From: Oscillospiraceae bacterium
GTDB taxonomy: Bacteria; Bacillota; Clostridia; Oscillospirales; Ruminococcaceae
Assembly: GCA_900757485.1 (NCBI GenBank)
Contig: CAAEOA010000045.1
Coordinates: forward strand, 1 to 36,222
DNA: 36,222 nt
Direction: 5' to 3'
Positions 1 to 6,347 of the stretch are shown piece by piece. Made by a program: the position numbers and the translations under genes. The notes beneath the pieces are model-generated. The model was not told the origin of the DNA, did not search any database, and was given only the letters and a program-made list of their open reading frames with translations. Numbering within the stretch: position 1 is the first letter of the stretch; every line of letters begins with the position of its first letter.

Positions 1-2
1 AC

Positions 3-302
3 CTTACCGGTTGGATAAAAGCTTTGGCAAACAAAAAACTTTCAAGTGAAGTTGGATTTAAAGGTATTGCAAAAAAAATATTTATATTCCTAATTGTGGC
101 GATTGCCTGTGTATTACAAGACAATCTTGCAGATGAATTGCCACTACGTGAAATCACGATCATATTTTACATAGCTAATGAGGGATTAAGCATATTGGAA
201 AACGTTGGTGAGTTTGTAAAGCTTCCAGATGGATTAAAACAATTCTTAATCCAAATCCGAGATAAAAGTAAAATAATTGATAATCAGAAAGAAGAACAAT
301 AA
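3..302 (+). CDS. Phage-type holin, C-terminal part (5' end outside window)
   Basis: The reading frame is open to the left edge, so the start lies outside the window. The visible 99 codons begin in a Thr-Gly-Trp-Ile-Lys stretch followed by KKLSSEVGFKGIAKK, a hydrophobic segment, and then FYIANEGLSILENV. That layout is typical of the toxin-secretion/phage-lysis holin family (Phage_holin_4_1), whose members have about 130-150 residues, so roughly the first 35-45 are missing. Holins form inner-membrane lesions that let the endolysin reach peptidoglycan. The endolysin gene starts 2 nt after this stop, the usual holin-lysin pairing. A TTG at position 24 is not a credible start because the conserved motif begins before it. 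Family assignment is from recognised motifs; phage origin rather than a tailocin-like particle is inferred. Confidence 0.8.
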   Translation, partial: LTGWIKALANKKLSSEVGFKGIAKKIFIFLIVAIACVLQDNLADELPLREITIIFYIANEGLSILENVGEFVKLPDGLKQFLIQIRDKSKIIDNQKEEQ

Positions 303-304
303 CA

Positions 305-976
305 ATGCCAATTCAAATGTATTCCTACAAAACCGATAAAAACCGCGCTCTTTCTGAGCATTTTAAGGTAAAGGAATTCCGTTGCAAAGATGGAAATGAC
401 AAAATTTTTATTAATACCGATTTAATCGCTTCGCTGGAAATTTTGTTTGCCAAGCTTGGCTGTGATACTATGAATATTCAATCTGGTTATCGTACCGACA
501 CTCACAGTATCAAAGTAGGAGGCTATGCCGGAGATCAACATACTAAAGGTAATGCAGCTGATATTTGGTGCAAAAAAAATGGTAAAAAAATGTCAGCAAA
601 AGAAATCTGCTATGCATTGGAGGATCTAAACTATCAAGGCGGTGTCGGATACATTTCTGATACTAACGTACATGTAGATGTACGTGGGCAAAAAATTTGG
701 TTTGATGAAACAAAAAATGAGCGCACAACCGAAAGTTGGTATAAATATTTCGGCGTTACAAATCCAAAAGATAATATTCAAGCGGTCAAATATAAAGTGA
801 CTTGTTTGTCTACGTGGATTCGTGAACCTGCAGAAAACGGCAAAAGACTTGAAATCTATATGCGGAACAAAATCGTTGAAGTTGTCGGTGTCCATGGAAG
901 GTATAGCAAAATAAAATATGGCAAAAAAGGATGGGACTATGCCTTTATTCCTACTGAATACATCAAAAAAATATAA
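305..976 (+). CDS. M15-family peptidase endolysin with C-terminal SH3-like tail
   Basis: A 223-residue protein. The N-terminal two thirds shows the zinc D-Ala-D-Ala carboxypeptidase (peptidase M15) pattern: SGYR near residue 60, HTKGNAADIW near 79-88 with a zinc His and Asp, and HVDVR near 122-126 with the second zinc His. Such enzymes cut the peptide stems of peptidoglycan. The last 60 residues (YKVTCLSTWIREP to the end) look like an SH3b-type wall-binding domain: short beta-rich segments, no transmembrane helix and no signal peptide, so export would depend on the holin just upstream. The ATG is 2 nt downstream of the holin stop, suggesting translational coupling. It is the last intact gene of the lysis cassette; the following kilobase has no intact gene. 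Confidence 0.85.
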   Translation: MPIQMYSYKTDKNRALSEHFKVKEFRCKDGNDKIFINTDLIASLEILFAKLGCDTMNIQSGYRTDTHSIKVGGYAGDQHTKGNAADIWCKKNGKKMSAKEICYALEDLNYQGGVGYISDTNVHVDVRGQKIWFDETKNERTTESWYKYFGVTNPKDNIQAVKYKVTCLSTWIREPAENGKRLEIYMRNKIVEVVGVHGRYSKIKYGKKGWDYAFIPTEYIKKI

Positions 977-978
977 AC

Positions 979-1319
979 GAGAAAGGGTGCTGTAGCAAAA
1001 CAGCCGAAAAAAGAAGGAGTCTGGAAGGCTGAAAAAACAGTCGACCGGACTCCTCTTTTGTGGTAAAATTAAAGTGTGCAACAAAACCTTACCGGAATTA
1101 ATTATCGCATAAAAAACCGGATAGTCTCCAAATTTTTGTTATTTCGAGTGTCTACTCTATAGGGGGCATATCAAAAATGCGACAGCCTCGTTTTTATACC
1201 CGAAAATCCAATAAAAGCGAAGTTTTCTACTTTTTTGCAGAAAGCCTCACTTTTCTTGGGTTTTCAGCCACATAAACAGAGCTGCACCAAATTTTTTATT
1301 TTGCTATAGCCCCTTTCTC
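979..1319. repeat. Small element with 21-22 bp terminal inverted repeats (IS remnant or MITE)
   Basis: The left end at 979-1000 (GAGAAAGGGTGCTGTAGCAA and two further A) matches the reverse complement of 1299-1319 except for one substitution and a 1-nt indel. The ends resemble the GGGGCTGTNGCA-type termini seen in some insertion sequences such as IS1182 relatives, but no transposase is present in the 341 bp and no clear target duplication flanks it. It begins 2 bp after the endolysin stop and contains the hairpin at 1015-1054. Inside, on the minus strand near 1130-1160, a stretch with GCCCCCTATAGAG resembles an IS3-type end, so this may be a nest of IS scraps. Confidence 0.4.
1015..1059 (+). 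terminator. Intrinsic terminator downstream of the lysis genes
   Basis: A 10-bp stem pairs AGGAGTCTGG (1015-1024) with CCGGACTCCT (1045-1054, one G-U). It continues inward as GGCTG/CAGTC with a six-A loop, and CTTTT follows. This is a long, stable hairpin with a short U tract, positioned 38 nt after the endolysin stop. Confidence 0.65.
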
Positions 1320-1953
1320 ACATTTACAACTATTTTACCACAATAAAATCATTTTTTGCTCAAAAAGACTTTCAAGTAAATGTTGTTTGACATCAAGCTT
1401 GAGAATAATAAGATCTTGTCTAAAAGCCGACTTAAAAAAGCCCTTTCAGATATGTAATTCAATTCATCTTAACCACAAGAGGATATTTGAAAAATTACGT
1501 AAATATTAACCAAAATAATTGTAAAAATAGCCAAACCAGTATCATCGCTTTTACTATTTTGTTTACTTTCTCTTTTTAAACAATCAAATCGAGAAATATT
1601 GGATATATCATCTAAATTATTTCAAAATATTTATTGATATTTTTGTCACAAAAGCGGTTCTTAACATTGTCTATTGTTATAAATAGAATGGAAAGAATCT
1701 AATTCCAATGTGTAATGAATAGCTTAAATGGGAAAAATACTATACCGATAAAAAGGCAGTGTCAACGCGATAACCGGTAAATCACAACGATTTATGGTCA
1801 TGTTTATCGTAGTGCCATTGATCGTTTCTTGGGCTTGTCTCTTAGTTCAATCCTGATGTCGATACGTAATTAGATGTAATAGAAAAAGTTAAAAAAGCAT
1901 TTAGAGGAGAAAATTACTGATGCAAAACTGCAAATGGAAAAATTCCAAAAGGT
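1320..1953. other. AT-rich stretch with no recognisable gene
   Basis: I see no intact reading frame with a ribosome binding site, no RNA gene and no clear promoter-gene pair. Base composition is strongly AT-rich and stop codons are frequent on both strands. Around 1740-1860 short frames give fragments reminiscent of decayed mobile-element genes, but none is long enough to name. It is best read as a scar between the lysis cassette and the ICE module. Confidence 0.5.
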
Positions 1954-2175
1954 TTCTTCAACTTTAGAATCCAACTGACTGAAAAGAGCTATGACCATAT
2001 CCATTTCTTGCAACAGGAAATCTTCAGGATGACCGACAGTGTTTCGGGCAAGAAGCTTGAGTCTTGCAAAGTCAGTTGTGGAAAATCTGCCGCGAGAAAG
2101 TTTTCTGAGCGCTTCATAGGATTTGGAATTCATATTCGCGATTCTTTTGGGCGACGAGTAGTTGGCGAGGATATG
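1954..2175 (-). pseudogene. IS110-family transposase fragment
   Basis: Reading leftward from 2175, about 74 codons match the central part of IS110-family transposases: a Ser-Pro-Lys-Arg-Ile-Ala-Asn-Met-Asn lead-in, then SYEALRKLSRGRFSTTDFAR, LKLLARNTVG and a helix ending FSQLDSKVEE. In intact family members this region links the N-terminal RuvC-like DEDD domain to the C-terminal Ser-containing domain of a protein of about 400 residues. Both ends are missing: after residue SKVEE the frame runs into unrelated AT-rich DNA, and no catalytic DEDD motif is present upstream. It is therefore a non-functional relic recording a past insertion next to the zinc-ribbon repeat. Family call is moderately strong; limits are approximate. 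Confidence 0.6.
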
Positions 2176-2218
2176 TAAGGCTGTAGAAGAGAATTTTGAA
2201 TTTTGAAATGTCTATTTC

Positions 2219-2413
2219 AATATTATCTTTATAGAAAATGCCAATAGCGTCACATTGCTGTTTGTGCTATACTGTTCAAAGCTAAGAAACGGAGTGGAAA
2301 ATATGATTTATAAATGTGATAATCCATATTGCGGTTTTCTCTTTGAACGCGTTGGAGAAGTAGATTGTTGTCCTGATTGCGGGCACGATGATATCAGACC
2401 GGCAAATGAGGAA
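2219..2413 (+). repeat. 195-bp inverted repeat, left copy (partner 10409-10603)
   Basis: From AATATTATCTTTATAG (2219) through GGCAAATGAGGAA (2413) the plus strand is nearly identical, with only a handful of differences, to the reverse complement of 10409-10603. The copy includes the upstream region, ribosome binding site and first 37 codons of the zinc-ribbon gene. The match stops abruptly inside the gene at the two Glu codons that follow Ala-Asn. Confidence 0.9.
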
Positions 2414-2557
2414 AATTGGAAATTTTTAACCCCTGCTTTGAATTATCCGACTCAAACCGGACAGCTGTTAAAAGGACTTTGGGCAGGCGTTGTCGGAGAA
2501 GCAAAAGCGATTTTCAGCGGACAATTAGGCTTAAAAACAATACTTAAAACTGCGTAG
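2303..2557 (+). CDS. Chimeric zinc-ribbon protein
   Basis: 84 residues starting at the ATG preceded by GGAG (2291-2294, spacing 8). Residues 1-37 carry two zinc-binding cysteine pairs (CDNPYC and CCPDC) and are identical to the start of the 50-residue protein encoded on the opposite strand at 10367-10519. From residue 38 the sequence changes completely to an unrelated, hydrophobic-patched tail (PTQTGQLLKGLWAGVVGEAK) that I do not recognise. The other copy ends in a charged Lys/Arg/Glu tail. This one therefore looks like a recombination product, with the zinc-ribbon start fused in frame to the 3' end of some other reading frame. Whether it is translated or useful is unknown. Small zinc ribbons of this kind are common ICE passengers with no assigned role. 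Confidence 0.55.
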   Translation: MIYKCDNPYCGFLFERVGEVDCCPDCGHDDIRPANEENWKFLTPALNYPTQTGQLLKGLWAGVVGEAKAIFSGQLGLKTILKTA

Positions 2558-2653
2558 TAAAAATGAAATGCCGAATAATAATTAAGTTTTCCTGTTATTA
2601 GCTAGAAACGTTACCTTTTTCATTGAATCTTTCCCTGATTTCTGCAAAACCGC

Positions 2654-2682
2654 TTGACAACGGCATATAACCGCGATATAAT
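2654..2682 (+). promoter_or_regulatory. Consensus sigma-70 type promoter for leader RNA / clamp operon
   Basis: TTGACA (2654-2659), 17-nt spacer, TATAAT (2677-2682): a perfect match in both boxes at optimal spacing. Transcription should begin near 2689-2690 and run into two terminators before the first gene at 2925. Confidence 0.85.
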
Positions 2683-2689
2683 AAAGGCA

Positions 2690-2782
2690 ATAAAGAGTAA
2701 GAGTAGATGCGCGCCATAGCGCATAGGTATGAGGTACGAGGTCAGATGATTATTCCACTATGGAATAGCTCTGACCTTTTTT
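2690..2782 (+). ncRNA. Candidate ~95-nt leader or small RNA
   Basis: A perfect promoter starts it and an intrinsic terminator ends it, with no reading frame in between. Two hairpins are visible: ATGCGC/GCGCAT with a six-base loop (2707-2724), and the terminator stem AGGTCAGA/TCTGACCT capped by TATTCCA/TGGAATA (2739-2777). The arrangement fits either a stand-alone small RNA or an attenuated leader whose read-through feeds the clamp-MoxR-SSB genes. I do not recognise it as a named riboswitch class. Confidence 0.5.
2739..2782 (+). terminator. First leader terminator
   Basis: The stem 2739-2746/2770-2777 is extended by 2751-2757/2761-2767 with a CTA loop, and a run of six T (2777-2782) follows. 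It lies only about 50 nt after the predicted transcription start. Confidence 0.8.
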
Positions 2783-2833
2783 GTTCGGGAAAGCTGATGA
2801 AATAAGCGGCTTTCGCATATATCCGGTCCACAA

Positions 2834-2887
2834 AAAGAGGCTGGCTTAACATCCCTTACAAGGGGACGTTTTGCCAGCCTCTTTTTT
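2834..2887 (+). terminator. Second leader terminator, just before the clamp gene
   Basis: AAAGAGGCTGGC (2834-2845) pairs with GCCAGCCTCTTT (2873-2884). An inner CCCT/AGGG helix is present and the T run reaches 2887. It ends 25 nt before the ribosome binding site of the clamp-like gene, so the downstream genes need read-through or antitermination, or a start after it. Confidence 0.8.
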
Positions 2888-2924
2888 GTTTATATATCAT
2901 TTCAAAATAATGGAGGAAAATATT

Positions 2925-4103
2925 ATGCTTTTTGCCGTAAAACGAAACGAGTTTCTTGCTGCGTTGAAAACGGCTGCCTGTGCCGCAAAGTCACATGCCG
3001 TCATTCCTGCGCTGAGCGGCGTCTTCATTCAAGCTGACGAGCGTTCAGGAACGGTCCTGTTGTCCTGCACAGACGGTAACACCTTTTTACAGCGGCGGAT
3101 TCATGACAGCCGGATCAAAGAAGGCGGTCATGCTCTTTTTAATCTGCAAATATTGATGAAATACGTTGAACTTGCCAATACAGACGTTGTTGTTGCGGCC
3201 GATGAAAAAAGCGGCGTAATCTATGCAGGACAAGCGAAAATGGAGCTTCAGACCATCCCGGTCAGGGAGTTCCCTGTACCGCAGATGGAACTGCCTGACA
3301 AAACCGTAAAGGTATCCGGGCTGAAAGCCTTGATTCGCCGTTCTATTTTTGCCACTGCCAACGTTGACGGAAAAAACGCGGTGCTGGAGAGCGTAAGATT
3401 TACGTTTGACGCTAATGCTGGCAAAGCAACAGCGACCGACCAATCAGTGTGCGCGGTAGCAAATCTACCGCAATGCGCAGACGGAGAACTGAACATCATT
3501 CTTCATCAGGATCCGTTGAGTATTCTTTATGGCATTTCAAATAATGACGACAGTTATTTTATCGGAATCAGCAAAGGAAAGGCGGTCTTGTTCAATGAAA
3601 ACATTTTGTTTGTCACACAACTGATTAACGGTGAATTCGCCAATGTGGATATGTTGGTCAGCAACTTTCAAGCTGCGTATCAGGCGTTGGTTGATGCGAA
3701 AAAGCTGTATCAAGCGGTAGATCAATGTACTATCACGATACAGGATAACACCAATTACAGTGTCAATCTTGCCGTTGAACCGGATGGAATTCGGGTGTCA
3801 ATGGTTACCTGTTACGGAACCGCCAAAAACTTTGTGCCTTCAGCAGAAACCATTCCCACCGATATCGACGGTTTCCATTATAACCCGGATAAAATATTGT
3901 CATTTCTGCGCCATTCCTCCGGACCGCTAGAACTCCAAATAGACAAGCACGGCTGTTTGCTGATGAAAGCAAACAATACCGCCTATTTTGTAGGCCCAAG
4001 ACGTCCGGCAGAAATTCAGCAGAAAAAAGACGCCAAGAAGAATAAAAGCACGAGTACAAAGAAAAAAAGCAAAGCCGAAGAACAACTTAAAATTGCAGCT
4101 TAA
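2925..4103 (+). CDS. DNA polymerase III beta-clamp (DnaN)-like protein
   Basis: 392 residues, start at the ATG with GGAGG at 2912-2916 (spacing 8). The N-terminus (FAVKRNEFLAALKTAACAAK, then IPALSGVFIQ and LLSCTDGNTFLQRRI) follows the first-domain pattern of bacterial sliding clamps. VREFPVPQMELPD matches the clamp segment in which an Ala/Val-x-Glu-Phe-Pro motif precedes domain two. Length is near the usual 365-380 plus a basic Lys/Ser-rich tail (last ~30 residues) that chromosomal clamps lack. Sliding clamps ring DNA and tether polymerases. Here the gene heads an ICE operon with a MoxR ATPase and SSB, and the nearby Y-family polymerase carries a canonical clamp-binding motif. I infer an ICE-specific clamp paralogue for element replication or repair; loss of ring function cannot be excluded. 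Confidence 0.75.
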   Translation: MLFAVKRNEFLAALKTAACAAKSHAVIPALSGVFIQADERSGTVLLSCTDGNTFLQRRIHDSRIKEGGHALFNLQILMKYVELANTDVVVAADEKSGVIYAGQAKMELQTIPVREFPVPQMELPDKTVKVSGLKALIRRSIFATANVDGKNAVLESVRFTFDANAGKATATDQSVCAVANLPQCADGELNIILHQDPLSILYGISNNDDSYFIGISKGKAVLFNENILFVTQLINGEFANVDMLVSNFQAAYQALVDAKKLYQAVDQCTITIQDNTNYSVNLAVEPDGIRVSMVTCYGTAKNFVPSAETIPTDIDGFHYNPDKILSFLRHSSGPLELQIDKHGCLLMKANNTAYFVGPRRPAEIQQKKDAKKNKSTSTKKKSKAEEQLKIAA

Positions 4104-4129
4104 ATTTCATTATTACGAGGAGATTGTTT

Positions 4130-5497
4130 ATGCTTAATGAGAAAATACACAACATTATGGAGGACGTCAATCATGAAATCGCAGAACGGGAAGAACTGGT
4201 ACATATGATTGCACTTGCCCTGCTGACCCGAAAAAACTTGTTCGTGTTAGGAGATACCGGACAAGCAAAATCGTATGCATTTGATATGTTTCGTGCCCGA
4301 ATCACAGATGCCAAGCAGTTTAACATTGTGATGTCCAAACAAACCACAGCCGAAGAACTGTTCGGACGGCTTGATTTGTCCAGTATCATTCCGGGAAATG
4401 TATCCCATTCCCTGCTTGCCGAAGATGAAACCTATCAAAAAATGGCTGCTCATGTAAAACGGCTGATGGAACAGGCCACGGATATTACAGACGGAAATGC
4501 GTACCGAGCGCTGGACGAGTATCAGCAAAAGATGGAGACCTATCAAAAAGCGCTTGCACAAATCAAGGGCGGCAAGCCGGAGTATATCACAGAGGGGAAA
4601 ATTCCGGACAGCCATATTTGTTTTCTGGATGAAATCTTTAAGTCCGGCGGTGCTATCCTGAACACCCTGCTGCAAGCAATGAATGAACGCCGCTACACGA
4701 ATGAGGGCGTCAGCAAAAATATTCCGGTCATCTCTTTTTTCAGCGCTTCCAATGAAATTCCGAATTTCAAAGACAAGGAAAATGAAAATTTAAAGCCGCT
4801 GTATGATCGTTTTGATTTGAAGGTAGTCACCGAATACATTTCGGATCACAATAACCGAATAGCGGCGTTGAAAAACAAACAGAAATCAGCAGTTTCACCA
4901 GCTGTGGAACATATCACTTTGGAGGAGCTTGCCGAAATGCAGGAAGAAGTTAGGAATGTCAAAATCCCCGAACAGATCAATGAACTGGCGGACTGCATTT
5001 TATGCGAACTGCGCGGAAAAGGAATCCACATCTCCGACCGTACCTATCTGAATTACGGCAGTATTGTGCAGGCAGAAGCATGGCTGAACGGACGAAACGA
5101 AGTGATCAAAGAGGACATGAAGGTACTGGTCAACTATTTCTGGAACGAACCGGAGGAACGGGTTAAAATTCGGGAAATCATTGACAATATGGTAGACAAC
5201 CAGATTCATGACCGGCTTGAAGAGCTTCTTGCCGAAGCGCTTAACGCGGAAAGTCAATACATCAGCTCTCCCAATGATAAAGTCAAAGCGCTGCTGGCTT
5301 TTCGTAACGCGATCGTCGAGCCATATAAGAAATGTAGGGCGTTGGCAAAAGCGGCGGAAGATAATGGTACGATGCCGGAGATGATTTCAGAGACCTTATC
5401 CCGTCTGGAAGAAATCAACACAAGGGTACATAACGGAACCGGCTTTACTGCCAGTTTGGAGGATTTAGTCAGCGTACAAGGAAAGAAAGGTGATTGA
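4130..5497 (+). CDS. MoxR/RavA-type AAA+ ATPase
   Basis: 455 residues. The ATG at 4130 follows GAGGAG (4117-4122, spacing 7); an in-frame TTG at 4124 is too close to that site. Walker A is GDTGQAKS (residues 41-48). Walker B with the catalytic acidic pair is FLDEIF (D167, E168), followed by ILNTLLQAMNERRYTNEG, the signature of the MoxR branch of AAA+ proteins (AAA_5). These ATPases usually work with a VWA-domain partner to remodel or insert cofactors into other proteins. The partner here is the VWA protein at 6348, separated only by ssb. The TGA stop overlaps the region of the ssb ribosome binding site, so the two are probably translated from one message. Substrate unknown. Confidence 0.85.
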   Translation: MLNEKIHNIMEDVNHEIAEREELVHMIALALLTRKNLFVLGDTGQAKSYAFDMFRARITDAKQFNIVMSKQTTAEELFGRLDLSSIIPGNVSHSLLAEDETYQKMAAHVKRLMEQATDITDGNAYRALDEYQQKMETYQKALAQIKGGKPEYITEGKIPDSHICFLDEIFKSGGAILNTLLQAMNERRYTNEGVSKNIPVISFFSASNEIPNFKDKENENLKPLYDRFDLKVVTEYISDHNNRIAALKNKQKSAVSPAVEHITLEELAEMQEEVRNVKIPEQINELADCILCELRGKGIHISDRTYLNYGSIVQAEAWLNGRNEVIKEDMKVLVNYFWNEPEERVKIREIIDNMVDNQIHDRLEELLAEALNAESQYISSPNDKVKALLAFRNAIVEPYKKCRALAKAAEDNGTMPEMISETLSRLEEINTRVHNGTGFTASLEDLVSVQGKKGD

Positions 5498-5498
5498 G

Positions 5499-6131
5499 AT
5501 GTTAAACTTAGCAGTAATTATGGGACGGCTTACCAGAGATCCGGAATTGCGTCAAACGCCGAACGGAGTCAGCACGACGACGATTAGCGTAGCGGTTGAC
5601 CGTGATTACAAGAAGGACGGGCAAGACAAGGAAACGGATTTTCTCGATGTCGTTGCATGGAGAAGCACAGCGGAATTTATCTGCAATAATTTTTCCAAAG
5701 GTCAGATGATTGCCTTATACGGTCGTCTGCAAAAGCGAAGCTATGAGGATGCAAACGGAAACAAGCGTACCGTTACCGAAGTGATCGCAGACAGTGTGTA
5801 TTTTTGCGGACCGAAGATGCAGCAGAACAGCGAAGCTCCCGCCGGAAACGGCTTTGATGCAGGACAATTTGCTCCTGTTCAGAACAACGGTTTTACCCCT
5901 GATTTCAGCGGCTTTTCTTCCGACTTCGGTCAGCCGCAGCAAGCCCCGCAATTTCAACAGCCTGCAGCTTCGAACATGCAGCAGACTATGCAACAGCCAA
6001 ACATCCAACCGGCTCCGACTATCCCCAAATACACACAAGCGCCGCAGCAAGCCGCTGCAACCGGTGCCGGCATGACGTATAATCCAAATGATTGGGTGGA
6101 ATTCACGAGCGATGATGATTTGCCGTTCTAA
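5499..6131 (+). CDS. ssb: Single-stranded DNA-binding protein
   Basis: 210 residues. MLNLAVIMGRLTRDPELR is the classic SSB N-terminus, followed by the OB-fold segments VSTTTISVAVDRDY, DFLDVVAW and KGQMIALYGRLQ (to about residue 110). A Gln/Pro/Phe-rich disordered linker follows, then the acidic tip DDDLPF that recruits repair and replication proteins. I chose the ATG at 5499 over the GTG at 5490 because it gives the family's usual start and sits 8 nt after AAAGG. It is longer than many SSBs (150-180) because of the linker. An ICE-borne copy would coat the transferred or replicating single strand. It begins 1 nt after the MoxR stop, so the two are coupled. Confidence 0.95.
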   Translation: MLNLAVIMGRLTRDPELRQTPNGVSTTTISVAVDRDYKKDGQDKETDFLDVVAWRSTAEFICNNFSKGQMIALYGRLQKRSYEDANGNKRTVTEVIADSVYFCGPKMQQNSEAPAGNGFDAGQFAPVQNNGFTPDFSGFSSDFGQPQQAPQFQQPAASNMQQTMQQPNIQPAPTIPKYTQAPQQAAATGAGMTYNPNDWVEFTSDDDLPF

Positions 6132-6288
6132 TACTAAAATCTAATGAAACGCTTTCATTCTTTCCGACCTGAATTGCACCGGAACGTGTTATCCTCCTTG
6201 CTGGGCGTCAGCCCAGCGTCGTCGTCTGCCTTTTCTGGTACAATTCATCCTCGAAAATTGATGAAAGCTTTCAATTAGATTTTAGTAT
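6131..6288. repeat. 158-bp nested palindromic element between ssb and VWA gene
   Basis: The outer arms are ATACTAAAATCTAATGAAAC and onward (6131-6158) and their near-complement ending GATTTTAGTAT (6261-6288), about 3 mismatches in 26. Inside, GAATTGCACCGGAA and TTCTGGTACAATTC pair next, and GCTGGGC-GTCA-GCCCAGC forms the tip. The whole block folds into one long interrupted hairpin. It starts at the last base of the ssb stop codon. The TA at each end fits a Tc1/mariner (IS630)-type MITE, but a structured RNA between two co-transcribed genes is an alternative. Confidence 0.7.
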
Positions 6289-6301
6289 AAAAAAAAATAT
6301 C

Positions 6302-6328
6302 GGAGAGGGCGGGATGCCGTCCTCTCCC
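6302..6328 (+). other. GC-rich hairpin ahead of the VWA gene
   Basis: GGAGAGG (6302-6308) pairs with CCTCTCC (6322-6328), 20 nt upstream of the VWA start codon, with no T run. It could stabilise the 3' message or modulate access to AAAGGAGA. Function is not evident. Confidence 0.4.
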
Positions 6329-6347
6329 CATAAAGGAGACGCAACAT

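Noticed and set aside
626..1084. A 152-codon minus-strand frame opposite the endolysin gene
   Set aside because: It is antisense to a clear M15 endolysin and crosses its stop and terminator. It has no family motif and no ribosome binding site.
1..1095. ACCTTACCGG occurs at 1-10 and again at 1086-1095, possible direct-repeat ends of an element
   Set aside because: The match is only 10 bp, the first copy is inside the conserved holin coding sequence, and flanks differ, so it is probably chance.
3087..4059. Several minus-strand frames opposite the clamp-like gene
   Set aside because: They are shadows of a well-supported plus-strand gene, with no motifs or start signals.
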